DNA from: Fibrobacterota bacterium
GTDB taxonomy: Bacteria > Fibrobacterota > Chitinivibrionia > Chitinivibrionales > Chitinispirillaceae
Direction: 5' to 3'
Assembly (NCBI GenBank): GCA_023436205.1
Contig: JAEZKC010000097.1
Location: forward strand, 111,358-175,357
DNA length: 64,000 nt
A program made the position numbers and the translations under genes. The notes under the pieces are model-generated. The model made no database searches, had not been told where the DNA came from, and saw only the letters and a program-made list of their open reading frames with translations. This document shows, in pieces, positions 15,354 through 24,803 of this stretch. The stretch's first letter is position 1; every line of letters starts with the position of its first letter.

Positions 15354-17302
15354 GTTTTTCTTTTTTCCAGCCACTATTTCTCTGGGCCTTTTCATTTGGC
15401 TTCTTTGTGCTGATTGTACATTTATTCAGGCGGAGAACTGTCAAGCGTTTTGATATATCCACAACCCGATTCTTTTCGACATCTGCCACGAATGCTTCCC
15501 GGGCGAAAAATCTCAGGAAATGGCTGCTCTTGTTGACAAGGCTTTTTCTTGTTGCCGCTATGGTACTCATATTTGCCGGGCTCCATAATTCCAGAAATCC
15601 TCTGGTTTCACTTCGTAATCCGAATTCTTCAGTTTATACCTGGATAGATCCCACGGTCAGTATGGAATACAGCAACAGAGACCAGACGCTCAGGGAACGG
15701 GCTCTTGTAGTACGTGATTCTTTTCTGCAAACTTTGCCTTCAACTGTAAAGCATTTTCAGTTTCTTTCCGACCAGGGTGTTTTTCGTGAGGTTGACAGGG
15801 CAGATCAAATTGCTGCTACCAGCAGGTTCGGGCCCTGTGACCTTGAAAAGGTAATAGACGCTTATCTTTCAGAGGAATCCCATGAACAGAAAACGCTTGT
15901 TTTGTTCAGTGATTTTCAGAAAACCACAACTGATGTTTTGGATTCGCTTTCGGGTAGAATAGAAAATTCAGGCAAAAGTGTACTGTGTGTCTCTTTTTCA
16001 CCATTGAACCCCTATAATTATGCGCTGAGGGTGGTAGGGGCACGAAGCGGCAGAAACAGGATAACTGCAATGGTCAATGCCGGGAGCAGGGCACTTGACT
16101 CTAGTGCGGCAACAGTCAGTATCGGAGCACTTAGAGTGGGTCAGAAGAGTGTAGCACTGGGTGTAGAAGATTCCGGGGAAGTGGTGTTCGATATTCCCTC
16201 AGAATATTCGCAGGAATCGGGGATAGTCTCTTTACAGAAAGAGGATCCTTTACCTTTTGATAATCAGGACTATTTTTCATCTCAGGTTAAACAGAACCGC
16301 AAAGTGCTTGTTGTCGGCAATATCGAACAGAACAAGGTCATTACAGCGGCACTGAAGGCCGCTGCCGGGGAAGTATGGGATCCAATCGCTCAGAAGGATT
16401 TGATAGATCTCGCTTATGATGATCTCAATTCAGCTGATTTGATCATTATTAATTCTCTTGTCGGGCGCTCCCGTATTCTGGAAGCATTTTTTTCCGGAGG
16501 AGCCGCTTCCAATAAGGGAATTATCCTTTGTTTGGATCCTGATCTGGTGGGGGGGTTCACCTTCACTTTTTTAAAGAATAATGGGCTTATCCCCCGATCC
16601 TCTCCTCTGCGCTTGAATAAAGCTTCACACCCTGTTGTGGAGCTGCAAACTGATTTGTGGCGAGGATTTCCTTCTGATATAAGTTTGAATGCCTCAATTT
16701 ACAGGTATTTTTCATCCCTGCCCGGAACACCACTTCTGCGGATGGATAACTCTTCAGTTCTGGCAAGCGTTGTTCCGTTTAAAACCGGTAAAATAGTGCT
16801 TACGTCAACTCCCGTGGGGATCTGTTCGTCCAATAATCTGGTGGAAACAGGTTTCTATATACCATTTATGGACCGGATATCAGCTTATTCACTTGCAGAA
16901 AACAGCAATCCTGGAAGCTTGTTTTATGCCGGATACCCGTTTCGAAACCCCTACTATGGAAAATCTCAGGATGCTATACTTTACACTTCAGACGGTAAAC
17001 AACTGGAAACCTGGTCCAATCGTCCATTTGTTTCAGTAGAAGCCCCGGGTATATACAAAGTATCATCATCTGGCGCTGCATACCCGCTTGTTATCAGGTC
17101 TCATCCGTCTGAAAGTGAAATTATCTATACCAGACCAGTTTCTCAAAACATCAATTATTTTAAAAGCTTAGCATTCCTGGAGGAGGTCAGGAATCTTTCC
17201 AGGAACACATGGACAAATTTATTATGGTTTAAACTGGGTATGAGTTTAATTCTTGAGGTGTTGCTCTGGTCATTACCCAGAAGTGCGAATGTAAAAAAAT
17301 AA
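15350..17302 (+). CDS. BatA-like membrane protein (N-terminal BatA domain, degenerate VWA), probable CTG start
   Basis: The N-terminus encoded from 15350 reads 'SFSFFQPLFLWAFSFGFFVLIVHLFRRR', the normal first segment of BatA-domain proteins. The first conventional start (GTG 15407) would cut this helix in half. No ATG, GTG or TTG lies between the in-frame TAA at 15332 and 15407. CTG 15350 overlaps the previous TGA (CTGA) and has GGGGGAAG 5-10 bases upstream. The body has 'YTWIDPTVSMEYSN', a MIDAS-like DxTxS, then a glutamine amidotransferase-like fold ('LIIINSLVGRS'), and a C-terminal membrane helix. About 650 residues. It probably works with the upstream DUF58 protein. Confidence 0.8.
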   Translation: MSFSFFQPLFLWAFSFGFFVLIVHLFRRRTVKRFDISTTRFFSTSATNASRAKNLRKWLLLLTRLFLVAAMVLIFAGLHNSRNPLVSLRNPNSSVYTWIDPTVSMEYSNRDQTLRERALVVRDSFLQTLPSTVKHFQFLSDQGVFREVDRADQIAATSRFGPCDLEKVIDAYLSEESHEQKTLVLFSDFQKTTTDVLDSLSGRIENSGKSVLCVSFSPLNPYNYALRVVGARSGRNRITAMVNAGSRALDSSAATVSIGALRVGQKSVALGVEDSGEVVFDIPSEYSQESGIVSLQKEDPLPFDNQDYFSSQVKQNRKVLVVGNIEQNKVITAALKAAAGEVWDPIAQKDLIDLAYDDLNSADLIIINSLVGRSRILEAFFSGGAASNKGIILCLDPDLVGGFTFTFLKNNGLIPRSSPLRLNKASHPVVELQTDLWRGFPSDISLNASIYRYFSSLPGTPLLRMDNSSVLASVVPFKTGKIVLTSTPVGICSSNNLVETGFYIPFMDRISAYSLAENSNPGSLFYAGYPFRNPYYGKSQDAILYTSDGKQLETWSNRPFVSVEAPGIYKVSSSGAAYPLVIRSHPSESEIIYTRPVSQNINYFKSLAFLEEVRNLSRNTWTNLLWFKLGMSLILEVLLWSLPRSANVKK

Positions 17303-17328
17303 AATTCAATTTTCAATTGGTGCAATTA

Positions 17329-18180
17329 ATGGAAACAGCTATTCTTCTTATCCAGTGCCCCGATACAAAGGGGATTGTGGCCCGCATTTCGGAGTTCATT
17401 TTTCATCATAGTGCAAATATTATTCAATCTGATCAGTATAGCTCAGACCCGGTAAACGGCACTTTTTTCATGAGGGTGGAATTCTGTTTCGATCCGGACA
17501 GTACCAGCCCTGAGAAGATAGAGGTTAATTTCGGCAACATCGCTCGTGAAATTAAGGCCCAGTGGCAGATTCATTATGCCAGCACTGTTATGAAAATGGG
17601 GATTTTGGTTTCAAAGCAGGATCACTGCCTCTATGATCTTCTTTACAGGTGGAGAAGCGGAGAACTCAAGGTGGAAGTGCCTTTTGTGATAAGCAACCAT
17701 GATGATGTAGCTCCACTTGTTGAGCACTTCGGGATTAAATTTTACCATTTTCCTGTTACTAAAGAGAATAAGCTCCAGCAGGAAGAGAGCATATTGCAAT
17801 TGGCGATGCAGAACAGCGACTTTCTGGTGCTGGCACGTTACATGCAGATTCTTTCCCCTTCCTTTTTGAAAGGCTATACAAAGGATATCATTAACATTCA
17901 TCACAGTTTCCTCCCTTCCTTTAAAGGAGCCAACCCCTACAGACAGGCCTATAATCGCGGGGTAAAGGTAATCGGAGCTACTGCTCACTATGTTACCGAA
18001 GATCTCGATGAGGGGCCGATCATTGAACAAGTTGTGGAACGGGTGTCTCATCGTGATAATGAAGAATCCATGAAAAAGAAGGGAAAAAACCTTGAGAAGC
18101 TCGCTTTGGCGAATGCAATAGGTTTGTATTCCGAGCACAGAATAATCAGGTATCAGAATAAAACCGTGGTATTTGCTTGA
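17329..18180 (+). CDS. purU: Formyltetrahydrofolate deformylase
   Basis: PurU hydrolyses 10-formyltetrahydrofolate to formate and tetrahydrofolate, balancing one-carbon pools. The 283 residues comprise an N-terminal ACT domain ('ILLIQCPDTKGIVARISEFIFHHSANIIQSDQYS') and a C-terminal formyltransferase fold with catalytic Asn/His/Asp in 'INIHHSFLPSFKGANPYRQAYNRGVKVIGATAHYV...DEGPII'. I prefer ATG 17329 to the TTG 12 bases upstream because the ACT domain starts right after it. No clear ribosome site is visible. metH, another folate enzyme, follows about 630 bases later. Confidence 0.95.
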   Translation: METAILLIQCPDTKGIVARISEFIFHHSANIIQSDQYSSDPVNGTFFMRVEFCFDPDSTSPEKIEVNFGNIAREIKAQWQIHYASTVMKMGILVSKQDHCLYDLLYRWRSGELKVEVPFVISNHDDVAPLVEHFGIKFYHFPVTKENKLQQEESILQLAMQNSDFLVLARYMQILSPSFLKGYTKDIINIHHSFLPSFKGANPYRQAYNRGVKVIGATAHYVTEDLDEGPIIEQVVERVSHRDNEESMKKKGKNLEKLALANAIGLYSEHRIIRYQNKTVVFA

Positions 18181-18614
18181 TTACTTTTTTTGATTCGGAA
18201 TCTCATGCGGACGCAATTGTTTGCTGCAGTACAGATACTGATCGTAATTACTGCTGTTCAAGGGGCGAGCTGCTCGGGGCTTTATTCACTTTAAGTCACC
18301 AGTGCCGCTGCCATTGTGATTGATTCCTCCAGTGGACCCAAGGCCTGGGAAGCTGTTTGCGGGTTGTTCGAGGTAAGAAAAGGATTATCACCCGGAGTTT
18401 CTCTTTCCTGCTCAGTCTACTTCTCCACTAACGGTCAAGATGCTTCGCTTCGAAATTGGCTTTCATGTGATTTTGCTGGATGATCATGAGCCTGTTTCAG
18501 TTTACTGGTGCAGAGAATCGGTGTACAGGGAATACCTCAAGTATTTGCGCTGTGAGGAGCTTGATGTGCTTACGCTCAGGGAAGCGAAATTCAATCGCTT
18601 GATCCCTGATATTC
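18181..18614 (+). pseudogene. Possible decayed coding segment (unrecognised) before a REP pair
   Basis: The long spacer between purU and metH has no intact gene. Two adjacent open stretches in different frames look like fragments of one protein: a segment ending '...VYFSTNGQDASLRNWLSCDFAG' (about 18320-18481), and a +1-shifted segment 'HEPVSVYWCRESVYREYLKYLRCEELDVLTLREAKFNRLIPDI' (about 18485-18613). The second runs straight into a REP element. I cannot name a family, and the frameshift reading is an inference. Confidence 0.3.
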
Positions 18615-18680
18615 GGGGACGGACTAATCTTTTTAATTTTTTTATAAGCGCTTAAGTTGTAGAAAAAAGCAGTCCGTCCC
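18615..18680. repeat. Inverted pair of REP-like elements
   Basis: GGGGACGGACTAATC at 18615-18629 faces AGTCCGTCCC at 18671-18680, giving a perfect 10-bp inverted repeat across a 45-base AT-rich centre. The same element recurs around the RAYT gene at 41-43 kb and at 50.2 kb. Confidence 0.8.
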
Positions 18681-18815
18681 TAAAGTTAGTCTGTCTGGAA
18701 TTCCGTCGTAATGTATTTTGAAACTGCTGCGGTCTATCAAAGATCGTTATCTAAAAGCTCGCCATCTGCACTGCTGTTGATCAGAAGCTTTCTAACTTAT
18801 CTGCGGGAAATGAAA

Positions 18816-21800
18816 ATGGATAATGCTTTTTTAAAGATGCTCAAAGAGCATGTACCGGTGATTTTTGACGGAGCCTTGGGAACCGAAATTCAGAAATCTG
18901 AACCATCCGACTCCGATTTTGGAGCACACTCTGGCTGTAACGAGTATCTCAATATCAGTCGTCCCGATTTGATTGAAAAAATCCATCTTCAGTATTTGCA
19001 AGCAGGGGCAAATGTAATTGAAACCAACACATTCGGGGCAAATCGGCCAAAGCTCGAGGAGTTCGGACTGGGAGACCGCGTTCATGAAATAAATATGAAA
19101 GCGGCTCAGATCGCCCGTGAGGCATTGAGTAAAACTGCCGCAGGAAAGCCGCGTTTTGTCTGCGGATCCATTGGCCCCACAGGATTTTTACCATCATCAA
19201 CAGACAAAACTCTCTCTTCTATCTCATTTGATCAGCTGGTTTCCATTTTCGAGGAGCAGGCATGGGGGCTCCTGGAGGGTGGTGCCGATTTGTTACTTAT
19301 CGAGACCTCTCAGGATCTGCTTGAGGTGAAGGCCGCATTGTTTGCAATGCAACGGCTTTTCTCCATAAAGAATATTCGAGTCCCTGTACAAGTTCAGGCT
19401 ACCATGGATGCATCCGGTCACATGCTGCTTGGGAGTGATGTGGAAGCTTTTCTGGGGACGGTGGCTGGAATGGGTGCTGATGTGGTCGGGCTTAACTGCA
19501 GCACCGGCCCGGATGAGATGGGGCCCTGGATTGATAAACTTCTTGAGCTTTCTCCCGTTCCAGTTTCCATGCTTCCAAATGCGGGGCTTCCCTGCAACGA
19601 GAATGGCAAAGCTATTTACAAAATGGATCCGGTTACTTTCGCCTCCAAAGTATATAAATTTGCAGTAGAGAAGGGGGTGAGTGTGGTGGGGGGGTGTTGT
19701 GGAACCACACCTGAGCATATCAAGGACCTTGCCCGTGCCCTGGAAGGTGCGCAGGTGGCTGGATGCAGACCACCTAAGACTAGCTGTTTTCTTTCCACTG
19801 GAATCTCAGGTATTGATATGGAGAGCATTGCCAAACCGGGCATCATCGGTGAAAGGCTCAACACTCAGGGTTCCAAAAAAACAAAGCAGTTTGTTGCTGA
19901 ACGCAATTTCGAGGAACTCAATCAGATCGCTCTCGAGCAGATAGACAAAGGCAGCATTCTTCTAGACATCTGTGTTGCTGCAAATGAGCGGGATGACGAA
20001 ACCGAGATGATGGACGAGGTCGTGGGGTACTTAAAAGATCGAGTGGCGATTCCTTTCTGTATCGATTCCACCGAGCCGGCTGTTATCGAGGCTGCTCTTA
20101 AAAAGAATCCCGGGGCCGTTCTCATCAATTCAATTAATCTTGAGCACAACGGGGAGAAGGCGCGCAAAATACTTTCCCTGGCCAAACAGTTCGGGTGCCC
20201 GGTAATTGCGCTCACCATCGATGACGAGGGGATGGCTTCAACTGTTGCCAGAAAGCTTGAACTGGTGGGAAAAATTCGTGATCTGGCGTGTACTGAATTC
20301 GGTCTTCCTGAACATTACATCTACATAGACCCGCTGGTATTTACTCTGGCGACAGGGGATCCTGCATCGGCCGGTGCTGCCATGGAAAGCCTTGAGGCCA
20401 TAAGGCAGATCAGGAAAAAGTTTCCCGGATTGCGTACTGCAATGGGTGTAAGTAATGTCTCCTTCGGGCTCAAGCCCAAGGCGCGTAGAATCCTTAATAA
20501 TCTGATGCTTTTTCATGCTGCTGAAGCTGGTTTGGATGCTGCCATTTTTAATCCGCTGGCAGTTGATGATAGTGCAACCTACGATGCTCATGTTAGAAAG
20601 CTCGGCGAGGATCTGCTTTTTAATAGAACTTCAGATGCATTGGCAAAGTTCGTGGACTTTTTCGAGCAGGGAAGTGCAACTGAAGTCAAAGGAGGTGCAA
20701 ATGTTAAAAACACTGAGGAGCTCACCCCGGAAATGCGGTTGCGTAGAGCTGTTATCCACAGAGATCGTCGGAATTTGCATGAGATAATTGAATTACTGCT
20801 CGGTTCTATGCCGGCTATTGATATCCTCAACATGGTACTCCTGCCTGCAATGAGTGAGGTTGGTGAGAGGATGGCTTCTGGTGAGATGATTCTTCCCTTC
20901 GTGCTTCAGGCGGCAGAAGTTATGAAGGAAGCTGTTGCCGTTTTGGAACCGCATCTTAAGAAAGGTCAATCATCTGTGAAGGGAAAGATTGTCCTGGCCA
21001 CTGTCTATGGCGATGTGCATGATATCGGAAAAAATCTGGTCGGTTCCATATTGCGCAATCAGGGATATGAGATAATCGATCTCGGTAAACAGGTGAAGCT
21101 TGACGATATAGTGCAAGCTGTAAAGGAAAAAAAGCCGGATGCTGTAGGGCTTTCTGCTTTGCTTGTGACTACAAGTCGTCAGATGGCCGAGTGTGTGAAG
21201 GAATTTCATAAGCAGAACTTTTCTATACCAGTTATAATAGGTGGTGCAGCTGTCAATGCCGAGTTTGCTTCAAGAATATCACTTGTTGATGGTGAGCAAT
21301 ATGCCGGCGGAGTGTTTTTCGCTCGCGATGCTTTCGATGCTGCAAAAATTCTGGAAGGATTCAGGAATTTGTCTGCAGAAAAAGAAAAGCCCTCTGTTAA
21401 AGCTGAACCGACCTCCAGGAAAGCTCCCAACGTTGAACACGACTCCTATATCGAACCTCCCTTCTACGGTACAGGAGAGGTGCTACAGTGGGATAGTGCT
21501 TCGCTGCTTGATAGTATCAACAGTGAACGGCTTTTCAAGGCCTGGTGGGGAGGGGGGAAGCTTGAATCGACTGCTTATCGCAGTGCCGAGCAGGAGGAAT
21601 TCAAGCCCGTTTTCGATCGACTAAAAAGTGAAATAACAGATCGAGAACTCGTTGACGGTCGTGGGTTCTATGGTTACTTTCCAGTCATTGTCGAAAGCGA
21701 AACCGTTTTTCTTCTTGACCCTTCCGATTTTCATACAGAACTGGCTCAGTTCACCTTTCCCCGTGGAAAACAGACGGGGAGGTCAGTTGCGGATTATGTG

Positions 21801-22184
21801 AGACCTGAGGGAGATATCATTGCGGTACAGGCTGTAACCATCGGAAAGAAGCTTGGTGATTATTGCAGAGAGTTGATGCAGAAGCAGGACCGGTATAGTG
21901 ATGGTTTTTATCTGAATGGAATAGGTAATTACCTGGTGGAAATTTTGGCAGATAAAATCACCACCGAAATCGGTAAAGGCTTGGGGCTCCCTCGGGGAGT
22001 GGGACGGCGTTACAGCTTCGGGTATCCAGGAATGCCTGGTCTTGAACAGCAGAAAACCCTTATTGAGCTCATGGGGGTTGAGGAACGGCTTGGGGTTCAA
22101 CTCACTGAGGGCTTTCAGATGAATCCGGAACACTCAACCATTGGTCTCTTTGTGCACCATCCTCAGGCTGATTACATTGCCTGA
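18816..22184 (+). CDS. metH: Cobalamin-dependent methionine synthase
   Basis: MetH moves the methyl group of 5-methyltetrahydrofolate through cobalamin to homocysteine. In the 1122 residues the domain order is: homocysteine-binding barrel with zinc ligands Cys228, Cys294 and Cys295 ('GLNCSTG', 'GGCCGTT'); pterin-binding barrel ('GERLNTQGSKK...'); four-helix cap (about 640-720); B12 domain with axial His735 in 'DVHDIGKN'; and a reactivation domain ending 'RYSFGYPGMPGLEQQ'. This last domain is shorter than in E. coli MetH. I chose ATG 18816 with GGGA 8 bases upstream; in-frame ATGs at 18711 and 18810 are alternatives. No cobalamin riboswitch is evident upstream. Confidence 0.96.
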   Translation: MDNAFLKMLKEHVPVIFDGALGTEIQKSEPSDSDFGAHSGCNEYLNISRPDLIEKIHLQYLQAGANVIETNTFGANRPKLEEFGLGDRVHEINMKAAQIAREALSKTAAGKPRFVCGSIGPTGFLPSSTDKTLSSISFDQLVSIFEEQAWGLLEGGADLLLIETSQDLLEVKAALFAMQRLFSIKNIRVPVQVQATMDASGHMLLGSDVEAFLGTVAGMGADVVGLNCSTGPDEMGPWIDKLLELSPVPVSMLPNAGLPCNENGKAIYKMDPVTFASKVYKFAVEKGVSVVGGCCGTTPEHIKDLARALEGAQVAGCRPPKTSCFLSTGISGIDMESIAKPGIIGERLNTQGSKKTKQFVAERNFEELNQIALEQIDKGSILLDICVAANERDDETEMMDEVVGYLKDRVAIPFCIDSTEPAVIEAALKKNPGAVLINSINLEHNGEKARKILSLAKQFGCPVIALTIDDEGMASTVARKLELVGKIRDLACTEFGLPEHYIYIDPLVFTLATGDPASAGAAMESLEAIRQIRKKFPGLRTAMGVSNVSFGLKPKARRILNNLMLFHAAEAGLDAAIFNPLAVDDSATYDAHVRKLGEDLLFNRTSDALAKFVDFFEQGSATEVKGGANVKNTEELTPEMRLRRAVIHRDRRNLHEIIELLLGSMPAIDILNMVLLPAMSEVGERMASGEMILPFVLQAAEVMKEAVAVLEPHLKKGQSSVKGKIVLATVYGDVHDIGKNLVGSILRNQGYEIIDLGKQVKLDDIVQAVKEKKPDAVGLSALLVTTSRQMAECVKEFHKQNFSIPVIIGGAAVNAEFASRISLVDGEQYAGGVFFARDAFDAAKILEGFRNLSAEKEKPSVKAEPTSRKAPNVEHDSYIEPPFYGTGEVLQWDSASLLDSINSERLFKAWWGGGKLESTAYRSAEQEEFKPVFDRLKSEITDRELVDGRGFYGYFPVIVESETVFLLDPSDFHTELAQFTFPRGKQTGRSVADYVRPEGDIIAVQAVTIGKKLGDYCRELMQKQDRYSDGFYLNGIGNYLVEILADKITTEIGKGLGLPRGVGRRYSFGYPGMPGLEQQKTLIELMGVEERLGVQLTEGFQMNPEHSTIGLFVHHPQADYIA

Positions 22185-22241
22185 AAAGTTGCCAAACTCG
22201 GCTTTAGCCACTATATTGTTAAGATGGAGGTGGTATCGGTA

Positions 22242-23246
22242 ATGAGGAAATGTGTCGGACTGCTCGCGGTTGCGTTTTGTTTTTCTGTTTTCGGGCAGTC
22301 TGAGGTGCTTTTTCTAGGCAGCGAGGAGGCTGTGGATGCTGTCCTCGCAGATTCTCTTGATCCCTACTTCAGCCGCATGCATTCCTGGGAAATGGTTCTG
22401 AAAACCGGTCGACAGATCGATCCGTCCACTCGGGAAATGACCATCGAGGAGTGCCGTGAAGCTTACCGAAGTGGCGTTCGAGAGTTCACCGATGACTCCA
22501 AAGCAGTCATTTCCTGGTACGTTCAGCGTGCTGACAGCGCGGTAACCAATGAATTTCCTGCACTGGCTTCCATTCCCTGGAAATTCATACTCCTGTCTGA
22601 TTCGATTGAAGCCGGTTTTCCTCACACCCGTGAGGGCTATATTCTGCTCTCTGAATCACTGGTGGCTGCACTTAGAGAATGGAGAGAGAAGCAGTCAAGC
22701 GGGCAGTATGTTGGAATGGAAATCCTGATACATGAGAAGATGCATGTGCTTCAGAGGATGAATCCGGCTCCATTTGAACGCTTTTATCAGAAGGTATGGG
22801 GCTTTCGCAAGGTAAATGCACCCGCTCTCAAGGATCTTGAGAATGAGAGATTTATTGTAAATCCAGATGCCTCGACTGCTGAATGGGTCATAAAAATTCC
22901 GGCAAAGAAGACCAACTATATTCTTCCTGCCATAATGCTTAAAGACAACAGCAAGGGAATGGGCGGTAACATCAGAAGAGTGGGTATAAGCGTTGATTCA
23001 ACTGTCGGGGGATTTGTTCCCAGAATGGATGATGACGGTAATCTGGATGTTAAGGACCTTGATGCCATCGTTCAGTACAGACGCAAATTTCCTCAATCAG
23101 AGCATGATTACCATCCTCACGAACTATCTGCTGATCTGGTGTCCAAGTATCTGGTTATGCATTACCTGAGCGCCCGGTTCGGAACCGCCTCCGTGAGCAA
23201 GATGGACTATTCAAGAATCGAACGGCTGATTGAAAGCTTTCAGTGA
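22242..23246 (+). CDS. Secreted HExxH metallopeptidase-like protein of unknown family
   Basis: GGAGGTG lies 9 bases before ATG 22242, which I prefer to the ATG 18 bases upstream. The 334-residue product starts with a signal peptide (MRKCVGLLAVAFCFSVFGQ). It contains 'EILIHEKMHVLQR', an HExxH zinc-peptidase motif at about residues 164-168. A later 'DYHPHELSADLVSKYLV' could supply a third ligand. The bulk is not a family I recognise, and activity is inferred from the motif alone. It should act in the periplasm or outside. Its 3' end is 6 bases from the convergent mazG. Confidence 0.7.
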   Translation: MRKCVGLLAVAFCFSVFGQSEVLFLGSEEAVDAVLADSLDPYFSRMHSWEMVLKTGRQIDPSTREMTIEECREAYRSGVREFTDDSKAVISWYVQRADSAVTNEFPALASIPWKFILLSDSIEAGFPHTREGYILLSESLVAALREWREKQSSGQYVGMEILIHEKMHVLQRMNPAPFERFYQKVWGFRKVNAPALKDLENERFIVNPDASTAEWVIKIPAKKTNYILPAIMLKDNSKGMGGNIRRVGISVDSTVGGFVPRMDDDGNLDVKDLDAIVQYRRKFPQSEHDYHPHELSADLVSKYLVMHYLSARFGTASVSKMDYSRIERLIESFQ

Positions 23247-23252
23247 TTGTGA

Positions 23253-24032
23253 TTAACCCAGAACTCTTTTGCTCTCTTCCCAGTACTTGTCCATTTCTTC
23301 CAGAGATGCGTGGCTTATATCGGTTCCAAGCTCTTTAAACTTGTCTTCGATATATCTGAATCGTCGTGCAAATTTGTGGGTTGTGGCTCTGAGTGCATCT
23401 TCGGCACTGATTTTGTGATGACGGGCCACATTTACTAACGCAAATATGATATCACCAAGCTCCTCCTCCGCATGCTTGTCATTGCCGCTGAGGATAGCTT
23501 CTCTGAATTCTCCGAATTCTTCCTCTACTTTGTCTAGTACCGGTTCGACACTGGTCCAGTCAAATCCCACTTTGGACACTCTGCGCTGCATTTTTTCAGC
23601 TCTGAACAGGGCCGGAAGAGCTTCGGGAATATCATCCACCATGTACTTGCGATGTTCCTTGCCCTTTTCATTTTTTTTGATTTTTTCCCAGTTGTGGATA
23701 ACCTCTTCGGAGCCGGATACTTCGACATCGCCAAACACGTGTGGATGACGTCTGATAAGTTTGTCTCCAATTTCTTTGGCTACCTCCTCCAGATCGTATT
23801 TGTTTTCTTCTCTTGCCATTTGAGAATGAAACACAATTTGAAGCAGCAGATCCCCAAGCTCCTCCTTCATCTTGTAGTCGTCGTTTTCCTCTACGGCTTC
23901 GAAAAACTCGTAAGCCTCATCCAGAAGCCCGGTAAGGATGCTTTTATGAGTTTGTTCCCGGTCCCAGGGGCACCCTCCCGGTGCGCGGAGTCTGGCAACT
24001 ATATCCACAAGACGTTCAATCTGCTGTCCCAT
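23253..24032 (-). CDS. mazG: Nucleoside triphosphate pyrophosphohydrolase MazG
   Basis: MazG hydrolyses NTPs and dNTPs to monophosphates and limits misincorporation and ppGpp levels. The 259 residues contain the first MazG domain ('LRAPGGCPWDREQTHKSILTGLLDEAYEFFEAVEENDDYKMKEELGDLLLQIVFHSQMA', with the ExxE...ExxD metal site) and a second one ('VEEEFGEFREAILSGNDKHAEEELGDIIFALVNVARH'). AGGAT before the ATG gives the start. A Sua5/YrdC-family gene lies upstream on the same strand with a 23-base gap. Confidence 0.96.
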   Translation of the reverse strand: MGQQIERLVDIVARLRAPGGCPWDREQTHKSILTGLLDEAYEFFEAVEENDDYKMKEELGDLLLQIVFHSQMAREENKYDLEEVAKEIGDKLIRRHPHVFGDVEVSGSEEVIHNWEKIKKNEKGKEHRKYMVDDIPEALPALFRAEKMQRRVSKVGFDWTSVEPVLDKVEEEFGEFREAILSGNDKHAEEELGDIIFALVNVARHHKISAEDALRATTHKFARRFRYIEDKFKELGTDISHASLEEMDKYWEESKRVLG

Positions 24033-24055
24033 TTAAAAATCCTTTCTGAAAACCG

Positions 24056-24664
24056 CTACTCATTCCATTCTCCCTTTCCAAGCCTTATCACCAGAGGTTC
24101 TTCCTGAGTGAGATCGATGACCGTCGATGGTTCAGCAATATCCAGAGGCCCGGCATCGAGCATGACATCCACCTCGTGAGCCACAACGTTTGAGATTTCT
24201 TCCGGGTCGTTTGCCAGTTCACCTGCAATGCTTACGGAGGTGTTCGCCAGCGGTTCTCCAAGCAGGGCAACGAGTTCCAGCACTACTTTGGAATCGGGCA
24301 TGCGAATACCGACTGTTCTTCTTTTAGGAGCAATTTTTTTTGGAACCAGATTGGTGGCGTTCAAGATAAAAGTGTATGGTCCGGGCAGATATCGTTTCAT
24401 CAGACGATAATGTGTGTTGCTCAGACGCACGTATCTGCTGATCTGGGAAAAATCGCTGCAGATGAAGGAAAAAGGCCTTTCCTTATCTTTTTCCAGAAGT
24501 CGGGCGACTTTGTCGATGCCCTTTGGGTTGGTGATGCAGGCTCCCAGACCGTACACCGTATCGGTGGGATAGACCGCAATTCCCCCTTCATCGCGCAGAA
24601 TATGTACCGCCGCGTCCAGAAATCTGTGTTGCGGGTTCACTGGATGGACATTGTAGGTGATCAT
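24056..24664 (-). CDS. Sua5/YciO/YrdC-family protein (threonylcarbamoyl-AMP synthase-like)
   Basis: The family makes threonylcarbamoyl-AMP for the t6A37 tRNA modification. The 202 residues carry 'DEGGIAVYPTDTVYGLGACITN', 'IDKVARLLEKDKERPFSFICSDF', 'RYLPGPYTFILNAT' and 'RTVGIRMPDSKVVLELVALLGEPLANTSVSIAGE'. The length and the extended middle segment fit the YciO/YrdC branch; I cannot tell whether it is the essential TsaC or a paralogue. No Shine-Dalgarno is visible before its ATG. It is probably cotranscribed with mazG. Confidence 0.88.
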   Translation of the reverse strand: MITYNVHPVNPQHRFLDAAVHILRDEGGIAVYPTDTVYGLGACITNPKGIDKVARLLEKDKERPFSFICSDFSQISRYVRLSNTHYRLMKRYLPGPYTFILNATNLVPKKIAPKRRTVGIRMPDSKVVLELVALLGEPLANTSVSIAGELANDPEEISNVVAHEVDVMLDAGPLDIAEPSTVIDLTQEEPLVIRLGKGEWNE

Positions 24665-24706
24665 AAGTGGTGGAAAACCGGATTTTTCAGGAAAAGGACG
24701 AAGATG

Positions 24707-24735
24707 TTGACTTTAACTCTATCTAAAGATAATAT
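24707..24735 (+). promoter_or_regulatory. Sigma-70-type promoter for the STAS gene
   Basis: TTGACT (24707-24712) and TAATAT (24730-24735) are separated by exactly 17 bases, close to the vegetative consensus. They lie about 70 bases before the STAS start codon and point towards it. Confidence 0.7.
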
Positions 24736-24803
24736 TTTATAAGTTCAACATTTTCATATTTTTACAGACCAGGAACATGTACCTGCACTGATAGGGAGAA
24801 AGT

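Noticed and set aside
17611..18138. 175-residue minus-strand open frame opposite purU
   Set aside because: purU matches its family over its full length on the other strand; this frame shows no domain.
18440..18655. 71-residue open frame upstream of metH as an intact gene
   Set aside because: It runs through the REP element and looks like a fragment; reported only as part of a possible remnant.
18181..18815. Cobalamin riboswitch before metH
   Set aside because: I could not find the B12-box or the usual arrangement of stems; the spacer is explained by a decayed segment and REP elements.
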